From Mycobacterium asiaticum (lineage in GTDB: Bacteria; Actinomycetota; Actinomycetes; Mycobacteriales; Mycobacteriaceae), in contig NZ_LZLS01000159.1 of assembly GCF_001673365.1 (NCBI RefSeq), positions 1 through 38,847 of the forward strand: 38,847 bases of DNA, read 5' to 3'. Positions within the stretch are counted from its first letter, which is position 1; each line of letters starts with the position of its first letter. The notes under the pieces were generated by a model. The model had not been told where the DNA came from. It ran no database searches and saw nothing but the letters and a program-made list of their open reading frames with translations. Positions 1 through 9,017 of this stretch are shown here, piece by piece. Position numbers and translations under genes: made by a program.

Positions 1-220
1 CCTTGTCGACGGTGCCCAGGACCCGCTCGGACGTGATGACCAGAGCGCCGACGTAGCTACGCAGGTTGCCTTTGGACACCTTGCCCGGTACCGAGCCGGT
101 GAATCGCAACGTGACTGGAATGAACTCGGTCAGGTGGATGATGTTCTCTTTCTCGGCCTCGGCCCGCAGGTCCGCGGGCAGTTTGCCGATCCCGAGCATC
201 TTGCGGATGATCACAGCCAT
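1..220 (-). CDS. Conserved hypothetical protein, Rv1871c-like position (partial)
   Basis: Only the first 73 codons lie in the window; the gene runs off the left edge. The protein opens MAVIIRKMLGIGKLPADLRA and continues with a beta-rich stretch (LTEFIPVTLRFTGSVPG). I see no signal peptide or catalytic motif. ATG at 218-220 lies 18 bases downstream of the lon stop on the same strand, so the two are probably co-transcribed. In M. tuberculosis the gene next to lldD2 is Rv1871c, a conserved protein of unknown function, and position and opening residues fit that family. The assignment rests mainly on synteny, and no function can be given. Confidence 0.6.
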   Translation of the reverse strand, partial: MAVIIRKMLGIGKLPADLRAEAEKENIIHLTEFIPVTLRFTGSVPGKVSKGNLRSYVGALVITSERVLGTVDK

Positions 221-238
221 CCGTGCACCTTAACGCTC

Positions 239-2569
239 CTAGGCCGCTGCGCCCTCCGCGGCACTTGCCGTTGCCGGTTCCAGCGCCTGCGCCACGATCT
301 CGGCGACGTCGGTCATCGGTTTGACGGTCAGTGTCTCGAGCACTTCGGCTGGGACGTCATCCAAATCCGGCTCGTTGCGCGCCGGGATGAAAACCGTTGA
401 CAGACCGGCACGTTGGGCAGCCAACAGCTTCTGTTTGACGCCGCCGATCGGCAGCACCCGGCCGTTTAGCGTGACCTCACCGGTCATACCCACATCCGAA
501 CGAACCTGGCGTCCGGTAGCCATCGACACCAGCGCGGTCACCATGGTGACACCGGCGGACGGACCATCCTTGGGCACCGCGCCGGCCGGCACGTGCACGT
601 GGATGCGCCGGTCCAGCACGCTCGGGTCCATACCGAGCTCGGCAGCGTGTGAGCGCACGTAAGACAGCGCGATCTGCGCCGACTCCTTCATCACGTCACC
701 CAATTGACCGGTCAGCTGCAGGCCCGGTTCGCCGTCGGTTGAGCCCGCCTCGATGTAGAGCACATCGCCGCCCAGGCCGGTCACGGCCAGGCCGGTGGCC
801 ACGCCGGGCACCGCGGTACGTTCGGCCGACTCCGGGGTGAAGCGCGGCCGGCCCAGGTAGCCAACCAGATCCGGCTCGTCGACCGTGATCGGCTCGTCGT
901 TGTCGGCCAACTTGGTGGTCACCTTGCGCAGGGCCTTGGCCAGCAATCGCTCGAACTGGCGCACACCCGGCTCGCGGGTGTAGTCGGCTGCGATCTTGCG
1001 CAGCGCGGCATCGGTCACCGTGACCTCGTCCTCGCTCAGCGCCGCCCGCTCCCGTTGCCGCGGCAACAGGTAATCGCGGGCAATGGCCACCTTGTCGTCC
1101 TCGGTGTAGCCGTCAATCTGCACCAGCTCCATGCGGTCCAGCAGCGCCGACGGGATGTTCTCGATCACGTTGGCGGTAGCCAGGAACACCACGTCGGAAA
1201 GATCCAGGTCCAGATCCAGGTAGTGGTCGCGAAAGGTGTGGTTTTGCGCGGGGTCGAGCACCTCGAGCAGCGCCGCGCTCGGATCGCCCCGGTAGTCCGA
1301 GCCCACCTTGTCGATTTCGTCAAGCAGCACAACAGGATTCATCGACTCTGCCTCGCCGATGGCACGCACGATGCGACCCGGCAGCGCGCCGACGTAGGTG
1401 CGCCGGTGCCCGCGGATCTCGGCCTCGTCGCGCACCCCGCCCAGGGCGACGCGCACGAACTTGCGGCCCAGCGCACGAGCTACGCTCTCGCCCAGCGACG
1501 TCTTGCCGACGCCGGGTGGGCCGGCCAGCACCATCACCGCACCCGAGCCGCGTCCGCCGACGACCTGCAGCCCGCGCTGCGCCCGGCGGCTACGCACTGC
1601 CAGGTATTCGACGATGCGGTCTTTGACGTCGTCCAGCCCGTGGTGGTCGGCATCCAGGACCTCCCGTGCCGCGGCAAGGTCTGTCGAGTCCGCGGTCCGC
1701 ACGTTCCAGGGCAGGTCCAGCACGGTGTCCAGCCAGGTACGAATCCAGCCGCTTTCCGGGCTCTGGTCGCTGGCCCGCTCCAGTTTCCCGACCTCGCGCA
1801 AGGCGGCCTCGCGCACCTTCGCCGGCAGGTCGGCGGATTCCACCCGGGCCCGGTAATCGTCAGAGCCGTCGGGTTCGCCTTCCCCAAGTTCCTTGCGGAT
1901 GGCGGCCAACTGCTGACGCAGCAGGAACTCCTTCTGCGTCTTCTCCATGCCTTCGCGGACATCCTCGGCAATCTTGTCGTTCACCTCGACCTCGGCCAGG
2001 TGTTCGCTGGTCCAGTCGATCAGCACGCGCAACCGCTGGGCAACATCCACGGTCTCCAGCAGTTGCCGCTTCTGTTCGGCGGAGAGGTAGGAGGCGTAGC
2101 CCGACGTATCGGCCAGCGCCGACGGGTCGGTCAAGCTGTTGACGTAGTCGATGATCTGCCACGCCTCGCGCCGTTGCAGCATCGCCAGCAGCAGCTTCTT
2201 GTACTCGCCGGCAAGGCCCTTGACCTCCTCGGTCACCTCGACCTCCGGCACCTCGGTCACCTCGACCCACAACGCCGTGCCCGGCCCGCTGGCCCCGGCA
2301 CCGATGAGTGCCCGACGCTCACCGCGCACCACCGCGGCCGTCCCGTCGCCGCCGGCGATTCGGCCCACCTGCAGAATCTCGGCCACCACACCGTGGGTCG
2401 GGTAGCGGTCCTCCAGCCGCGGGGCGATGAGCAGTTCGCGCGATTCGCTGGCCTGAGCGGCGTCGACCGCGGCGCGGGCGGCATCGTCCAGCGCGATCGG
2501 CACCACCATGCCCGGCAGCACGATCGTGTCGGTAGCGAACAGGACCGGCATCGATTTGGCTTCAGCCAT
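239..2569 (-). CDS. lon: ATP-dependent Lon protease
   Basis: Cytoplasmic hexameric AAA+ serine protease that degrades misfolded and selected regulatory proteins. The predicted 776 residues match the usual Lon length (about 780). The N-terminal substrate domain covers about 7-200, a coiled-coil linker about 200-290, and the AAA+ module about 300-560 with Walker A GPPGVGKT (350-357) and Walker B VVLLDEID (413-420). The protease domain has the Ser/Lys dyad S671 (KDGPSAGV) and K714 (GGVKQK), 43 residues apart as in E. coli Lon. I chose ATG 2567-2569 because GGGAGG (2575-2580 on the plus strand as cctccc) sits just upstream; an overlapping TTG is three bases further out. Lon is present in M. smegmatis but absent from M. 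tuberculosis, so the gene argues against the tuberculosis complex. Confidence 0.96.
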   Translation of the reverse strand: MAEAKSMPVLFATDTIVLPGMVVPIALDDAARAAVDAAQASESRELLIAPRLEDRYPTHGVVAEILQVGRIAGGDGTAAVVRGERRALIGAGASGPGTALWVEVTEVPEVEVTEEVKGLAGEYKKLLLAMLQRREAWQIIDYVNSLTDPSALADTSGYASYLSAEQKRQLLETVDVAQRLRVLIDWTSEHLAEVEVNDKIAEDVREGMEKTQKEFLLRQQLAAIRKELGEGEPDGSDDYRARVESADLPAKVREAALREVGKLERASDQSPESGWIRTWLDTVLDLPWNVRTADSTDLAAAREVLDADHHGLDDVKDRIVEYLAVRSRRAQRGLQVVGGRGSGAVMVLAGPPGVGKTSLGESVARALGRKFVRVALGGVRDEAEIRGHRRTYVGALPGRIVRAIGEAESMNPVVLLDEIDKVGSDYRGDPSAALLEVLDPAQNHTFRDHYLDLDLDLSDVVFLATANVIENIPSALLDRMELVQIDGYTEDDKVAIARDYLLPRQRERAALSEDEVTVTDAALRKIAADYTREPGVRQFERLLAKALRKVTTKLADNDEPITVDEPDLVGYLGRPRFTPESAERTAVPGVATGLAVTGLGGDVLYIEAGSTDGEPGLQLTGQLGDVMKESAQIALSYVRSHAAELGMDPSVLDRRIHVHVPAGAVPKDGPSAGVTMVTALVSMATGRQVRSDVGMTGEVTLNGRVLPIGGVKQKLLAAQRAGLSTVFIPARNEPDLDDVPAEVLETLTVKPMTDVAEIVAQALEPATASAAEGAAA

Positions 2570-2641
2570 CAAATCCTCCCAAAGTTAAGTCCGATTGGCT
2601 CAACCTTGGCGGCTTTCGGTTTGTTCCCGTGACTTGCGTTA

Positions 2642-3859
2642 CTAGCGCAGCTGCGTCACGTGCTTAGGGGAGAGTTCTTCCAGGCATGTCACGCCCAGCA
2701 GCGCCATGGTTCGCAGCACCCCGCTCTGCAGGATGTCGATCGCCTTGCGCACACCCGCTTCGCCACCGGCCATCAGCCCGTAGAGATATGCCCGTCCCAC
2801 CAGCGTGCAGCGCGCTCCCAAAGCAATCGCCGCGACGATATCGGCGCCGGACATGATGCCGGTATCCAGCAGGATCTCGGTGTCTCGGCCCAGTTCACGG
2901 GCCACCGACGGCAACAGGCGGAACGGCACCGGGGCGCGATCCAGTTGGCGGCCACCGTGATTGGACAACACGATCCCGTCCACGCCGCGCTCGACAACAG
3001 CACGTGCGTCATCAAGTGTCTGGATCCCTTTGACGACGAGTTTGCCGGGCCACCGCGCCTTGATCCAGGCCAGGTCGTCGAAGGTGACACTGGGGTCGAA
3101 CATGGTGTTCAAGTACTCACCGACGGTGCCCGACCAACGATCCAGCGACGCAAAGGACAACGGCTCGGTCGTGAGCAGGTCGAACCACCAATGCGGGTGC
3201 GGCACCGCATCGAGCACGGTGCGTAGCGTGAGTGCCGGCGGGATCGACATCCCGTTGCGAACATCACGCAGCCGTGCCCCGGCGACCGGGACGTCGACGG
3301 TCACCAGCAAGGTGTCGAACCCCGCGTCCGCCGCGCGTTGCACCAACGCCATCGAGCGCTCGCGGTCCTTCCACATGTACAGCTGAAACCACTTGCGCCC
3401 CTGCGGGGCAGCTGCCACGACGTCCTCGATCGAACTGGTGGCCAGGGTGGACAGCGAAAAGGGGATGCCCGCGGCGGCCGCCGCTCGGGCACCGGCGATT
3501 TCACCTTCGGTGTGCATCAAGCGGGTGAACCCGGTGGGGGCGATCCCGAATGGCAGCACCACCGGGTGCCCCAGGACGTTCCAGCCGGCGGTGACGTTGG
3601 TGACGTCCCGCAGGATCGTCGGATGAAACTCGATGTCGCGGAAGGCTTGTCGGGCACGAGCGATGGACAGCTCGTCCTCGGCGGCGCCGTCGGTGTAGTC
3701 GAAGGCCGCCGCCGGGGTGCGCCGCTTGGCGATGTGCCGCAGATCCGCGATGGTCAATGCCGCGTCCAGGCGGCGCTGGGTGCGGTTGAACTGCGGCTTT
3801 TTGACCTGCATCAGCGGCGCCAGGTCTCGAATCTTGGGCACTTGTCGCTTGACCGCCAT
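2642..3859 (-). CDS. lldD2: FMN-dependent L-lactate dehydrogenase LldD2
   Basis: Oxidises L-lactate to pyruvate and passes electrons to the respiratory chain from the membrane's inner face. The 405-residue protein is a full TIM-barrel alpha-hydroxy-acid dehydrogenase: FGIAPTGF near 104-111, the flavin-contacting lysine in VVKG (K277), and the catalytic [10 protein letters not shown] motif with H301 and R304. In M. tuberculosis LldD2 (Rv1872c) supports growth on lactate, and the flanking genes match. It is transcribed away from the DUF1810 gene across only 34 bases, so both promoters are packed there. The lon gene lies 72 bases downstream in the same direction. ATG at 3857-3859 has no clear Shine-Dalgarno. 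Confidence is high. Confidence 0.95.
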   Translation of the reverse strand: MAVKRQVPKIRDLAPLMQVKKPQFNRTQRRLDAALTIADLRHIAKRRTPAAAFDYTDGAAEDELSIARARQAFRDIEFHPTILRDVTNVTAGWNVLGHPVVLPFGIAPTGFTRLMHTEGEIAGARAAAAAGIPFSLSTLATSSIEDVVAAAPQGRKWFQLYMWKDRERSMALVQRAADAGFDTLLVTVDVPVAGARLRDVRNGMSIPPALTLRTVLDAVPHPHWWFDLLTTEPLSFASLDRWSGTVGEYLNTMFDPSVTFDDLAWIKARWPGKLVVKGIQTLDDARAVVERGVDGIVLSNHGGRQLDRAPVPFRLLPSVARELGRDTEILLDTGIMSGADIVAAIALGARCTLVGRAYLYGLMAGGEAGVRKAIDILQSGVLRTMALLGVTCLEELSPKHVTQLR

Positions 3860-3893
3860 TAACTGATCTAACCAGGGGTGTAAACGTAGATAG

Positions 3894-4310
3894 ATGAGTT
3901 TTGACCTAGCGCGCTTCGTCGACGCGCAGGCCGGCGTCTACGACAGTGTCGTCGCCGAGCTGCGCGCCGGACACAAACGCAGCCACTGGATGTGGTTCGT
4001 GTTCCCGCAACTGCGCGGGCTGGGCCGGACCCCGACCGCCGACTACTACGGCATCTCCTCGCTGGATGAGGCCCGCGCGTATCTGGACCATGAATTGCTC
4101 GGGCCGCGGCTGCGCGAGTGCGCGCGTCTGGTCAACCAGGTGCAGGATCGTTCGGCCACCCAAATCTTCGGCTGGCCCGACGACCTGAAACTGCGTTCGT
4201 CGATGACCTTGTTCGCCCGCGCCAGTTGTGACAACCAGGATTTCGTCGCGCTGCTCGACAAGTACTACGGCGGCGAGCAGGACCCGAAGACCGTTGCACT
4301 GCTCAGCTAG
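3894..4310 (+). CDS. DUF1810 family protein (Rv1873-like)
   Basis: A 138-residue DUF1810 protein, close in length to M. tuberculosis Rv1873, whose small helical structure is known but whose function is not. Family landmarks are the N-terminal [10 protein letters not shown], the aromatic [13 protein letters not shown] segment (about 28-40), [14 protein letters not shown] (about 51-64) and [16 protein letters not shown] (about 92-107). There is no signal peptide or membrane segment. ATG 3894 is the first in-frame start after the divergent lldD2 start. Its last eight bases overlap the convergent GH13 gene. Biochemical role unknown. Confidence 0.9.
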   Translation: MSFDLARFVDAQAGVYDSVVAELRAGHKRSHWMWFVFPQLRGLGRTPTADYYGISSLDEARAYLDHELLGPRLRECARLVNQVQDRSATQIFGWPDDLKLRSSMTLFARASCDNQDFVALLDKYYGGEQDPKTVALLS

Positions 4311-5559
4311 GCCGCAAAATCCGCCACCCGTGGGGTTCGACCGCCACGGTGTCGACGACCTCTTCGGGCGGCGCCGTTGATCCCGCGACTAGGCGGGCCG
4401 GGGATGCGCCCAAGTCGCGCAACGACACTTGCAGCGGTTCGTCGCTGATATTGAGTGCGACCAGCAGCGCCTCGTCACCGTGTCGGGTCTGGTAGACATA
4501 GTGCCGGTTGTCCAGTTGCAGCGCTTTGGTAGACGCGCGGTGCAGCCACGGATGGCGGCGGCGCAGGCCGACCAGATATTGGTGCAATGCCCAGATGGGA
4601 TCGTCTGATTGGGTTGGGGGAGAAGCGAACTCCGGCCGTACCGCGTCGTCACCACCGTAGCGTTCCTCTTTGAGGCCGCGGTAACCCAACTCATCGCCGG
4701 CATAAATGCTCGGCACACCTCCCACCGTCAGCAGAACCACCAACGCATGCGCGACATGATCGGGTTGCTGTAGCTGGCTGGCGATCCGGGTTACGTCGTG
4801 ATTGCCGATGAAGGTCATCGGCACGAAGGTTTCCAGAAACTCGTTGTGCCGCTGCAGTGTCCAGTCCAGTTCGTAGAAGTTACCGTCGTTCAGGCTGCTC
4901 CAGATCGCCTTCCACAACTCATACTGAGTAGCCGAGTCCAGGCGCGCAGCATCAACGACCGCAGCGTAGTCACCGTGGATGAGCTCGCCGACGAACCACG
5001 CGTCCGGATGCCGGTCCCGCGCCCTGGGCAGCACGTTAGCCCAGAAATACGGTGGCACAGCGTAAGCCGCGTCCAACCGCCAGCCGTCGGCGCCGCGGTC
5101 CAGCCAGTGCGTCAACACGTCGACGACGTAATCGGCAACCTCGGGATTGCCGTGGTTGAAGGCGAGGAGTTCGGCGTGGCCCTCGAAGGTTCCACCACTG
5201 AGCCAGCCCTCGCGTGCCGGGAATTCGGTACCTACGTGATTGAATACGCCGTCGAGCAGCACGCGCAGACCCCGACGGTGTGCTTCGGTGATCAGATAGT
5301 CGAAGTCGTCGTCGTCACCGAGTCGGGAATCGATGCGGTAATGGTCGGTGGTGTCGTAACCGTGTGTGCGCGAGGCGAAGACAGGACCCAGGCTGACGCC
5401 GGAGGCGCCCAGCGCGATGGCGTGATCGAACCAGTCGACGAGTCGGCGCAGCCGGTGTTCCCCTGGGCCGGGCCGGTCCTCCGCGGGGAAGGCACCGACA
5501 AAGCCCAGGGGATAGACCTGCCACCAGATCGCGTGTTCGATCCAACCAGGGCCGGTCAC
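4303..5559 (-). CDS. GH13 alpha-amylase family glycosidase
   Basis: Predicted alpha-glucan or alpha-glucoside hydrolase or transglycosylase of 418 residues. All four GH13 regions are visible: LLDGVFNHVG (about 101-110), GWRLDAAY with nucleophile D163, FVGELIHGDY with acid/base E192, and FIGNHDV with stabiliser D255. A small C-terminal beta domain follows about 345-418. No signal peptide is seen, so it should be cytoplasmic. GTG 5557-5559 lies 8 bases after the ahpD stop, making it the distal gene of an ahpC-ahpD-GH13 transcript. That pairing of peroxide defence and glycoside metabolism is unexpected. Its 3' end overlaps the convergent DUF1810 gene by eight bases. The substrate (trehalose, maltodextrin or other) cannot be read from sequence. 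Confidence 0.9.
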   Translation of the reverse strand: MTGPGWIEHAIWWQVYPLGFVGAFPAEDRPGPGEHRLRRLVDWFDHAIALGASGVSLGPVFASRTHGYDTTDHYRIDSRLGDDDDFDYLITEAHRRGLRVLLDGVFNHVGTEFPAREGWLSGGTFEGHAELLAFNHGNPEVADYVVDVLTHWLDRGADGWRLDAAYAVPPYFWANVLPRARDRHPDAWFVGELIHGDYAAVVDAARLDSATQYELWKAIWSSLNDGNFYELDWTLQRHNEFLETFVPMTFIGNHDVTRIASQLQQPDHVAHALVVLLTVGGVPSIYAGDELGYRGLKEERYGGDDAVRPEFASPPTQSDDPIWALHQYLVGLRRRHPWLHRASTKALQLDNRHYVYQTRHGDEALLVALNISDEPLQVSLRDLGASPARLVAGSTAPPEEVVDTVAVEPHGWRILRPS

Positions 5560-5567
5560 AGCCGTGG

Positions 5568-6104
5568 TCAGCCGACCGCCGCCAGGGTCTGCGCGGTACT
5601 GATCGCTTGTGCCACACCGGAAACGATCGCGGCGACCTTGAGCGCCTCCAGAATCGTCTCCCGGCTGACACCCTCTTCACGCAGGGTGTGCTCGTGGGCC
5701 ACGAGGCAGTGCGAGCACCCGTTGATCGATGACACCGCGAAACTCCACAACTCGAAGTTCGCCTTCGCCACACCGGGATTGGCGATGATGTTCATTCGCA
5801 GGCCGGCGCGCAGGTCGTCGTACTTGCCCTCCAAAAACCCGCGGCCGCGGTAGAACACGTTGTTCATGCCCATGATCGAGGCGGCACCCAGCGCGGCGTT
5901 GTACGCCTCGGCGGACAGGTTGTCGGCCGCCTCGGCCCCGATCTCAGCCAGCACCTGCGTGTTCCGCGTCGCCGCGGCACTGGCTAGCAAGGTGCCCCAC
6001 AGCTGCTCCTCGTCCAGTGCCGTGGTGCGGGTGATCGAGCCGAGGTTGAGTTTGAGGTCCTTGGCGTACTCGGGCAGTGCGGCCTTCAGACTTTCGACAC
6101 TCAT
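5568..6104 (-). CDS. ahpD: Alkylhydroperoxidase AhpD
   Basis: Thiol reductase that recharges AhpC in the mycobacterial peroxide-reduction chain. It has 178 residues. E118, C130, C133 and H137 ([11 protein letters not shown]) occupy the positions of the proton-relay and redox-active residues known from M. tuberculosis AhpD. ATG 6102-6104 follows a clear AGAGGAGAA ribosome site. It lies 41 bases after ahpC on the same strand, the usual mycobacterial order, and is expected to be induced with ahpC by oxidative stress through the divergent OxyR. The all-helical AhpD fold continues to the C-terminus with no truncation. Confidence 0.96.
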   Translation of the reverse strand: MSVESLKAALPEYAKDLKLNLGSITRTTALDEEQLWGTLLASAAATRNTQVLAEIGAEAADNLSAEAYNAALGAASIMGMNNVFYRGRGFLEGKYDDLRAGLRMNIIANPGVAKANFELWSFAVSSINGCSHCLVAHEHTLREEGVSRETILEALKVAAIVSGVAQAISTAQTLAAVG

Positions 6105-6145
6105 GTATTCGTTCTCCTCTTACTCTTGTTACTCCTCACGCACTC

Positions 6146-6733
6146 TTAAGCTGACGCCTTGAGCAGTTCGCCCGCATCGATCGTCGGGTCGCCCTTGCGC
6201 CAGTTGCACGCGCACAACTCGTCAGATTGCAATGCGTCCAGAACCCGCAGCACCTCATCGACGTTACGCCCCACGGATCCGGCCGTCGCCGAGACGAATT
6301 GGATCTCGTTGTTGGGATCGACGATGAAGGTCACGCGGTCGGCGACACCGTCAGCGTTGAGCACACCGGTCGCAAGTGCGAGTTCCCGCTTGATGTCGGA
6401 CAACATCGGGAACGGCAACTTCTTCAGATCCTCGTGCTGCGCACGCCACTGGAAGTGGACGAACTCGCTGTCGATCGAAACGCCCAGCACCTGCGCGTCG
6501 CGGTCCTCGAACTCGTCGTTCAACTTTCCGAATGCGGCGATCTCGGTCGGGCACACGAAGGTGAAGTCCTTGGGCCAGAAGAACACAATCCGCCACTTGC
6601 CGGGGTGGTCCTCGCTAGAGATCGTGGCGAAGTAGTCACCGGGTTGTTGGGCGTCTACCTTGGACAGGTCGCCACCGATCAGAGCGGTCAACTGGTAAGC
6701 GGGAAATTGTTCGCCGATGGTCAGTAGGGTCAT
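6146..6733 (-). CDS. ahpC: Alkyl hydroperoxide reductase AhpC (peroxiredoxin)
   Basis: Reduces organic peroxides, hydrogen peroxide and peroxynitrite in the cytoplasm, with AhpD as electron donor. It has 195 residues: peroxidatic C61 in FTFVCPTE and the C-terminal pair C174 and C176 (DELCACNWRKG), the three-cysteine pattern of mycobacterial AhpC. I chose ATG 6731-6733, giving MTLLTIGEQFP, because AGGAG lies seven bases upstream. An in-frame extension to 6796 would swallow the ahpC-oxyR promoter and is unlikely. It is first in the ahpC-ahpD-GH13 unit and divergent from oxyR across 99 bases. Confidence 0.97.
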   Translation of the reverse strand: MTLLTIGEQFPAYQLTALIGGDLSKVDAQQPGDYFATISSEDHPGKWRIVFFWPKDFTFVCPTEIAAFGKLNDEFEDRDAQVLGVSIDSEFVHFQWRAQHEDLKKLPFPMLSDIKRELALATGVLNADGVADRVTFIVDPNNEIQFVSATAGSVGRNVDEVLRVLDALQSDELCACNWRKGDPTIDAGELLKASA

Positions 6734-6832
6734 CTTTGCTCCTTTTCTGGATCCATTCAAGTTTCGTATAACCCCATGATGCCCTCTGGTTGTCATTAAG
6801 TAAAGGTGATCTTAGGCAATATACTAATAGGT
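6734..6832. promoter_or_regulatory. ahpC-oxyR divergent promoter region
   Basis: The 99 bases between the two starts must hold both promoters and, by analogy with other mycobacteria, the OxyR binding site. I see small dyads but no certain OxyR box: TAAG and CTTA arms ten bases apart around 6797-6814, and ATAC/GTAT flanking six bases just before the oxyR ATG. The right half is A+T-rich for this genome, as expected for promoter elements. Boundaries follow from the chosen start codons. Confidence 0.5.
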
Positions 6833-7774
6833 ATGCCCAATAAGAGCTTTCACCCCACCCTGGCCGGGTTGCGAGCCTTTGTCGCGGTCGCCGGAAAGCA
6901 GCATTTCGGCAGTGCGGCAACAACTCTCGGCGTGAGCCAGTCGACACTTTCGCAGGCCTTGGCCGCGCTGGAAGCAGGAATCGGCATGAACCTCGTGGAG
7001 AGATCGACACGACGAATGCGCCTCACCGCCGAAGGTGTGCAGCTACTGCCGCTGGCCCGAGCAGCGGTCGAAGCGGCACAGGCATTCATCGACGCGGCCG
7101 CCGGGGCGTCGGATCCACTGGAACGCAGCATCCGGTTGGGATTGATCCCGACGGTGGCTCCCTATGTGCTACCCAGCCTTCTGGCCGGACTCGCCCGCCG
7201 CCTTCCGGCGCTGACCGTGCAAGTCGTGGAAGACCAGACCGAGCGCCTGCTGGCGGCGCTGCGCGACGGCGCGTTGGATGCGGCACTGATCGCGCTACCC
7301 GCCGATTCGCCCGGACTGACCGAAATCCCGATCTACGAAGAGGATTTCGTGCTGGCGCTGCCGCCCGGGCATCGACTGTCCGGCAAGCGCCGGATATCGC
7401 CCGCGCTGCTGGCGGAGTTGCCGATGCTGTTGCTCGATGAGGGCCACTGTCTGCGCAACCAGGCCCTGGACGTATGCCAGAAGGCCGGCGTGCGCGCAGA
7501 ATTGGCCGACACCCGCGCAGCGTCGCTGGCAACCGCGGTCCAGTGCGTCGCCGGCGGGCTGGGGGTGACACTCATTCCGCAGAGCGCGGTCGGTGTCGAA
7601 ACCGCACGCAGCCCAGTCGGACTCGCGCAGTTCGCTGCTCCGCGTCCGAACCGGCAGATCGGCTTGGTGTTTCGTTCGTCCGCCGGACGCGATGACCCCT
7701 ACCGCCGACTTGCCGGCATCATCGGAGAACTCGTGTCCGAAAGCCAACCGGTACGCCTCGTCGACGACAATTGA
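6833..7774 (+). CDS. oxyR: LysR-family peroxide sensor OxyR, intact
   Basis: Transcriptional activator of peroxide defence. The 313-residue protein has an N-terminal winged helix-turn-helix (about 9-66, with [20 protein letters not shown]) and a LysR effector domain (about 97-300). The redox switch cysteines C206 and C215 lie in [13 protein letters not shown] with the nine-residue spacing of E. coli OxyR C199/C208. I chose ATG 6833 ([16 protein letters not shown]) because mycobacterial OxyR proteins begin about there; an in-frame upstream ATG would add nine residues. It is divergent from ahpC, its expected target. In M. tuberculosis oxyR is a degenerate pseudogene, whereas this copy is full length with both cysteines. 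Confidence 0.94.
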   Translation: MPNKSFHPTLAGLRAFVAVAGKQHFGSAATTLGVSQSTLSQALAALEAGIGMNLVERSTRRMRLTAEGVQLLPLARAAVEAAQAFIDAAAGASDPLERSIRLGLIPTVAPYVLPSLLAGLARRLPALTVQVVEDQTERLLAALRDGALDAALIALPADSPGLTEIPIYEEDFVLALPPGHRLSGKRRISPALLAELPMLLLDEGHCLRNQALDVCQKAGVRAELADTRAASLATAVQCVAGGLGVTLIPQSAVGVETARSPVGLAQFAAPRPNRQIGLVFRSSAGRDDPYRRLAGIIGELVSESQPVRLVDDN

Positions 7775-7793
7775 GAGAGGCTAGGTTCGGCGC

Positions 7794-8534
7794 ATGGAGA
7801 AAGTAATCGCAGTCCTGCGACGGGCCGAGTTTGAGGATGACTGGTGCGCCCGCCTTCGGGGCCCGGTGGCCGACCAGTTGGCAGGGTTGGACCCAGGGTT
7901 GGACCCAGGGTTTGACATAGCCGGGTTGTCGATCAATGTTCGCGACAGCGCGGTACGCGAGTCGCTGATGACGCTGACGACGCTGGATCCGCCGGTGGCG
8001 GCGGTGGTCAGCCTGTGGACCCAACAGTGCTATGGCGAGCAGACGACGGCGGCGCTGCGCCTGCTCGCCGACGAATGCGAACAGTTCGCGGCCTACCTGG
8101 TGACCGAGTCGGTACCACTGGCCGCGCCGGAATTCGAACCAGGCTCTCGCACAACGGGTTTAGCCAATATCGCGTTGTTGCGCCGGCCTGCCGACTTGGA
8201 CCAGGCGACGTGGCTGAACCGCTGGCAACTCGACCACACCCCGGTCGCCATCGAAACCCAGTCGACCTTCGGCTACACCCAGAACTGGGTGGTTCGCGCT
8301 CTCACCCCCGACGCCCCGGGAATCGACGCGATCGTCGAGGAGTTGTTCCCACTGGCGGCAGTTTCGGATCTGAGAGCATTCTTCGGAGCTTCCGACGACG
8401 CCGACCTGCAGCACCGAGTGGGCCGGATGGTGGCCAGCACAACCGCTTTCGGTGCCAACCAGAATATCGACACGGTACCCACCAGTCGCTATGTGATCTC
8501 GACGCCGTGGAACGACCGGATTGGGGAACGTTGA
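7794..8534 (+). CDS. Conserved protein, Rv1874-like, probable dimeric alpha-beta barrel
   Basis: A 246-residue protein with no signal peptide. It appears to hold two related halves: an N-terminal half (about 1-110) and a C-terminal half (about 120-246). The second contains NIALLRRPADLDQATWLNRWQ and a Phe/Tyr-rich stretch, reminiscent of EthD-type ferredoxin-like folds; that is inference only. Position matches M. tuberculosis Rv1874, of unknown function. Its TGA overlaps the next ATG (ATGA at 8534), so it is translationally coupled to the PPOX gene. A 12-base tandem repeat near the 5' end encodes GLDPGLDPGFD. It lies 19 bases after oxyR and could be co-transcribed with it. Confidence 0.75.
   Translation: MEKVIAVLRRAEFEDDWCARLRGPVADQLAGLDPGLDPGFDIAGLSINVRDSAVRESLMTLTTLDPPVAAVVSLWTQQCYGEQTTAALRLLADECEQFAAYLVTESVPLAAPEFEPGSRTTGLANIALLRRPADLDQATWLNRWQLDHTPVAIETQSTFGYTQNWVVRALTPDAPGIDAIVEELFPLAAVSDLRAFFGASDDADLQHRVGRMVASTTAFGANQNIDTVPTSRYVISTPWNDRIGER
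7884..7916 (+). repeat. 12-base tandem repeat within the Rv1874-like gene
   Basis: The unit gggttggaccca occurs twice exactly (7884-7895, 7896-7907) and is followed by a degenerate third start (gggtttgac). It is in frame and encodes GLDP-GLDP-GFD. It could vary in copy number by slippage without breaking the gene. Confidence 0.85.
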
Positions 8535-8977
8535 TGACGACACTCGAAGAGGCAGTGGCGCTGGCGAAGTCCGAGAGTGGCTTGGCGGTGATTTCGACGG
8601 TCCGCGCCGACGGTACGGTGCAGGCATCCCTGGTCAACGTGGGACTGCTGGCCCATCCGGCCGGTGGGGCACCCGTCCTGGGCTTCACCACCTACGGCAA
8701 GGTCAAACTCGCCAACCTGCGGGCGCGACCGCAGTTGGCCGTCACGTTCCGCAACGGTTGGCAATGGGCCACCGCCGAAGGGCGGGCGGAGTTGGCTGGA
8801 CCGGATGACACGCCGTCCTGGCTGAACGACGCCGACCAGTTGCGGGTGTTGCTGCGCGACGTCTTCACCGCCGCGGGCGGCACGCACGACGACTGGGACT
8901 CCTACGACCGGGTGATGTCGCGGGAGCGCCGGTCGGTCGTGCTGATCGAGCCAACTCGCGTCTACAGCAACGGATGA
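8534..8977 (+). CDS. PPOX-class, probably F420-dependent oxidoreductase (Rv1875-like)
   Basis: A 147-residue split-barrel protein of the pyridoxamine-oxidase-like superfamily, which in mycobacteria usually binds coenzyme F420 or FMN. Typical segments are LAVISTVRADGTVQASLVN (about 15-33), GFTTYGKVKLANLRARPQLAVTFR (about 50-73) and the C-terminal RRSVVLIEPTRVY. Length and neighbour match M. tuberculosis Rv1875. The start overlaps the stop of the preceding gene (ATGA), so the pair is coupled. Substrate unknown; cofactor assignment is by family only. Confidence 0.85.
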   Translation: MTTLEEAVALAKSESGLAVISTVRADGTVQASLVNVGLLAHPAGGAPVLGFTTYGKVKLANLRARPQLAVTFRNGWQWATAEGRAELAGPDDTPSWLNDADQLRVLLRDVFTAAGGTHDDWDSYDRVMSRERRSVVLIEPTRVYSNG

Positions 8978-9017
8978 CCTCCGGGCGTGAGCAGACGCGA
9001 AGGCTAAGCTCCGACCC

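Noticed and set aside
1055..2632. Long plus-strand open frame (525 codons) opposite lon
   Set aside because: Antisense to a complete, motif-bearing Lon gene. Its translation is rich in His/Gln/Arg/Val with no recognisable domain, typical of chance frames in high-GC DNA.
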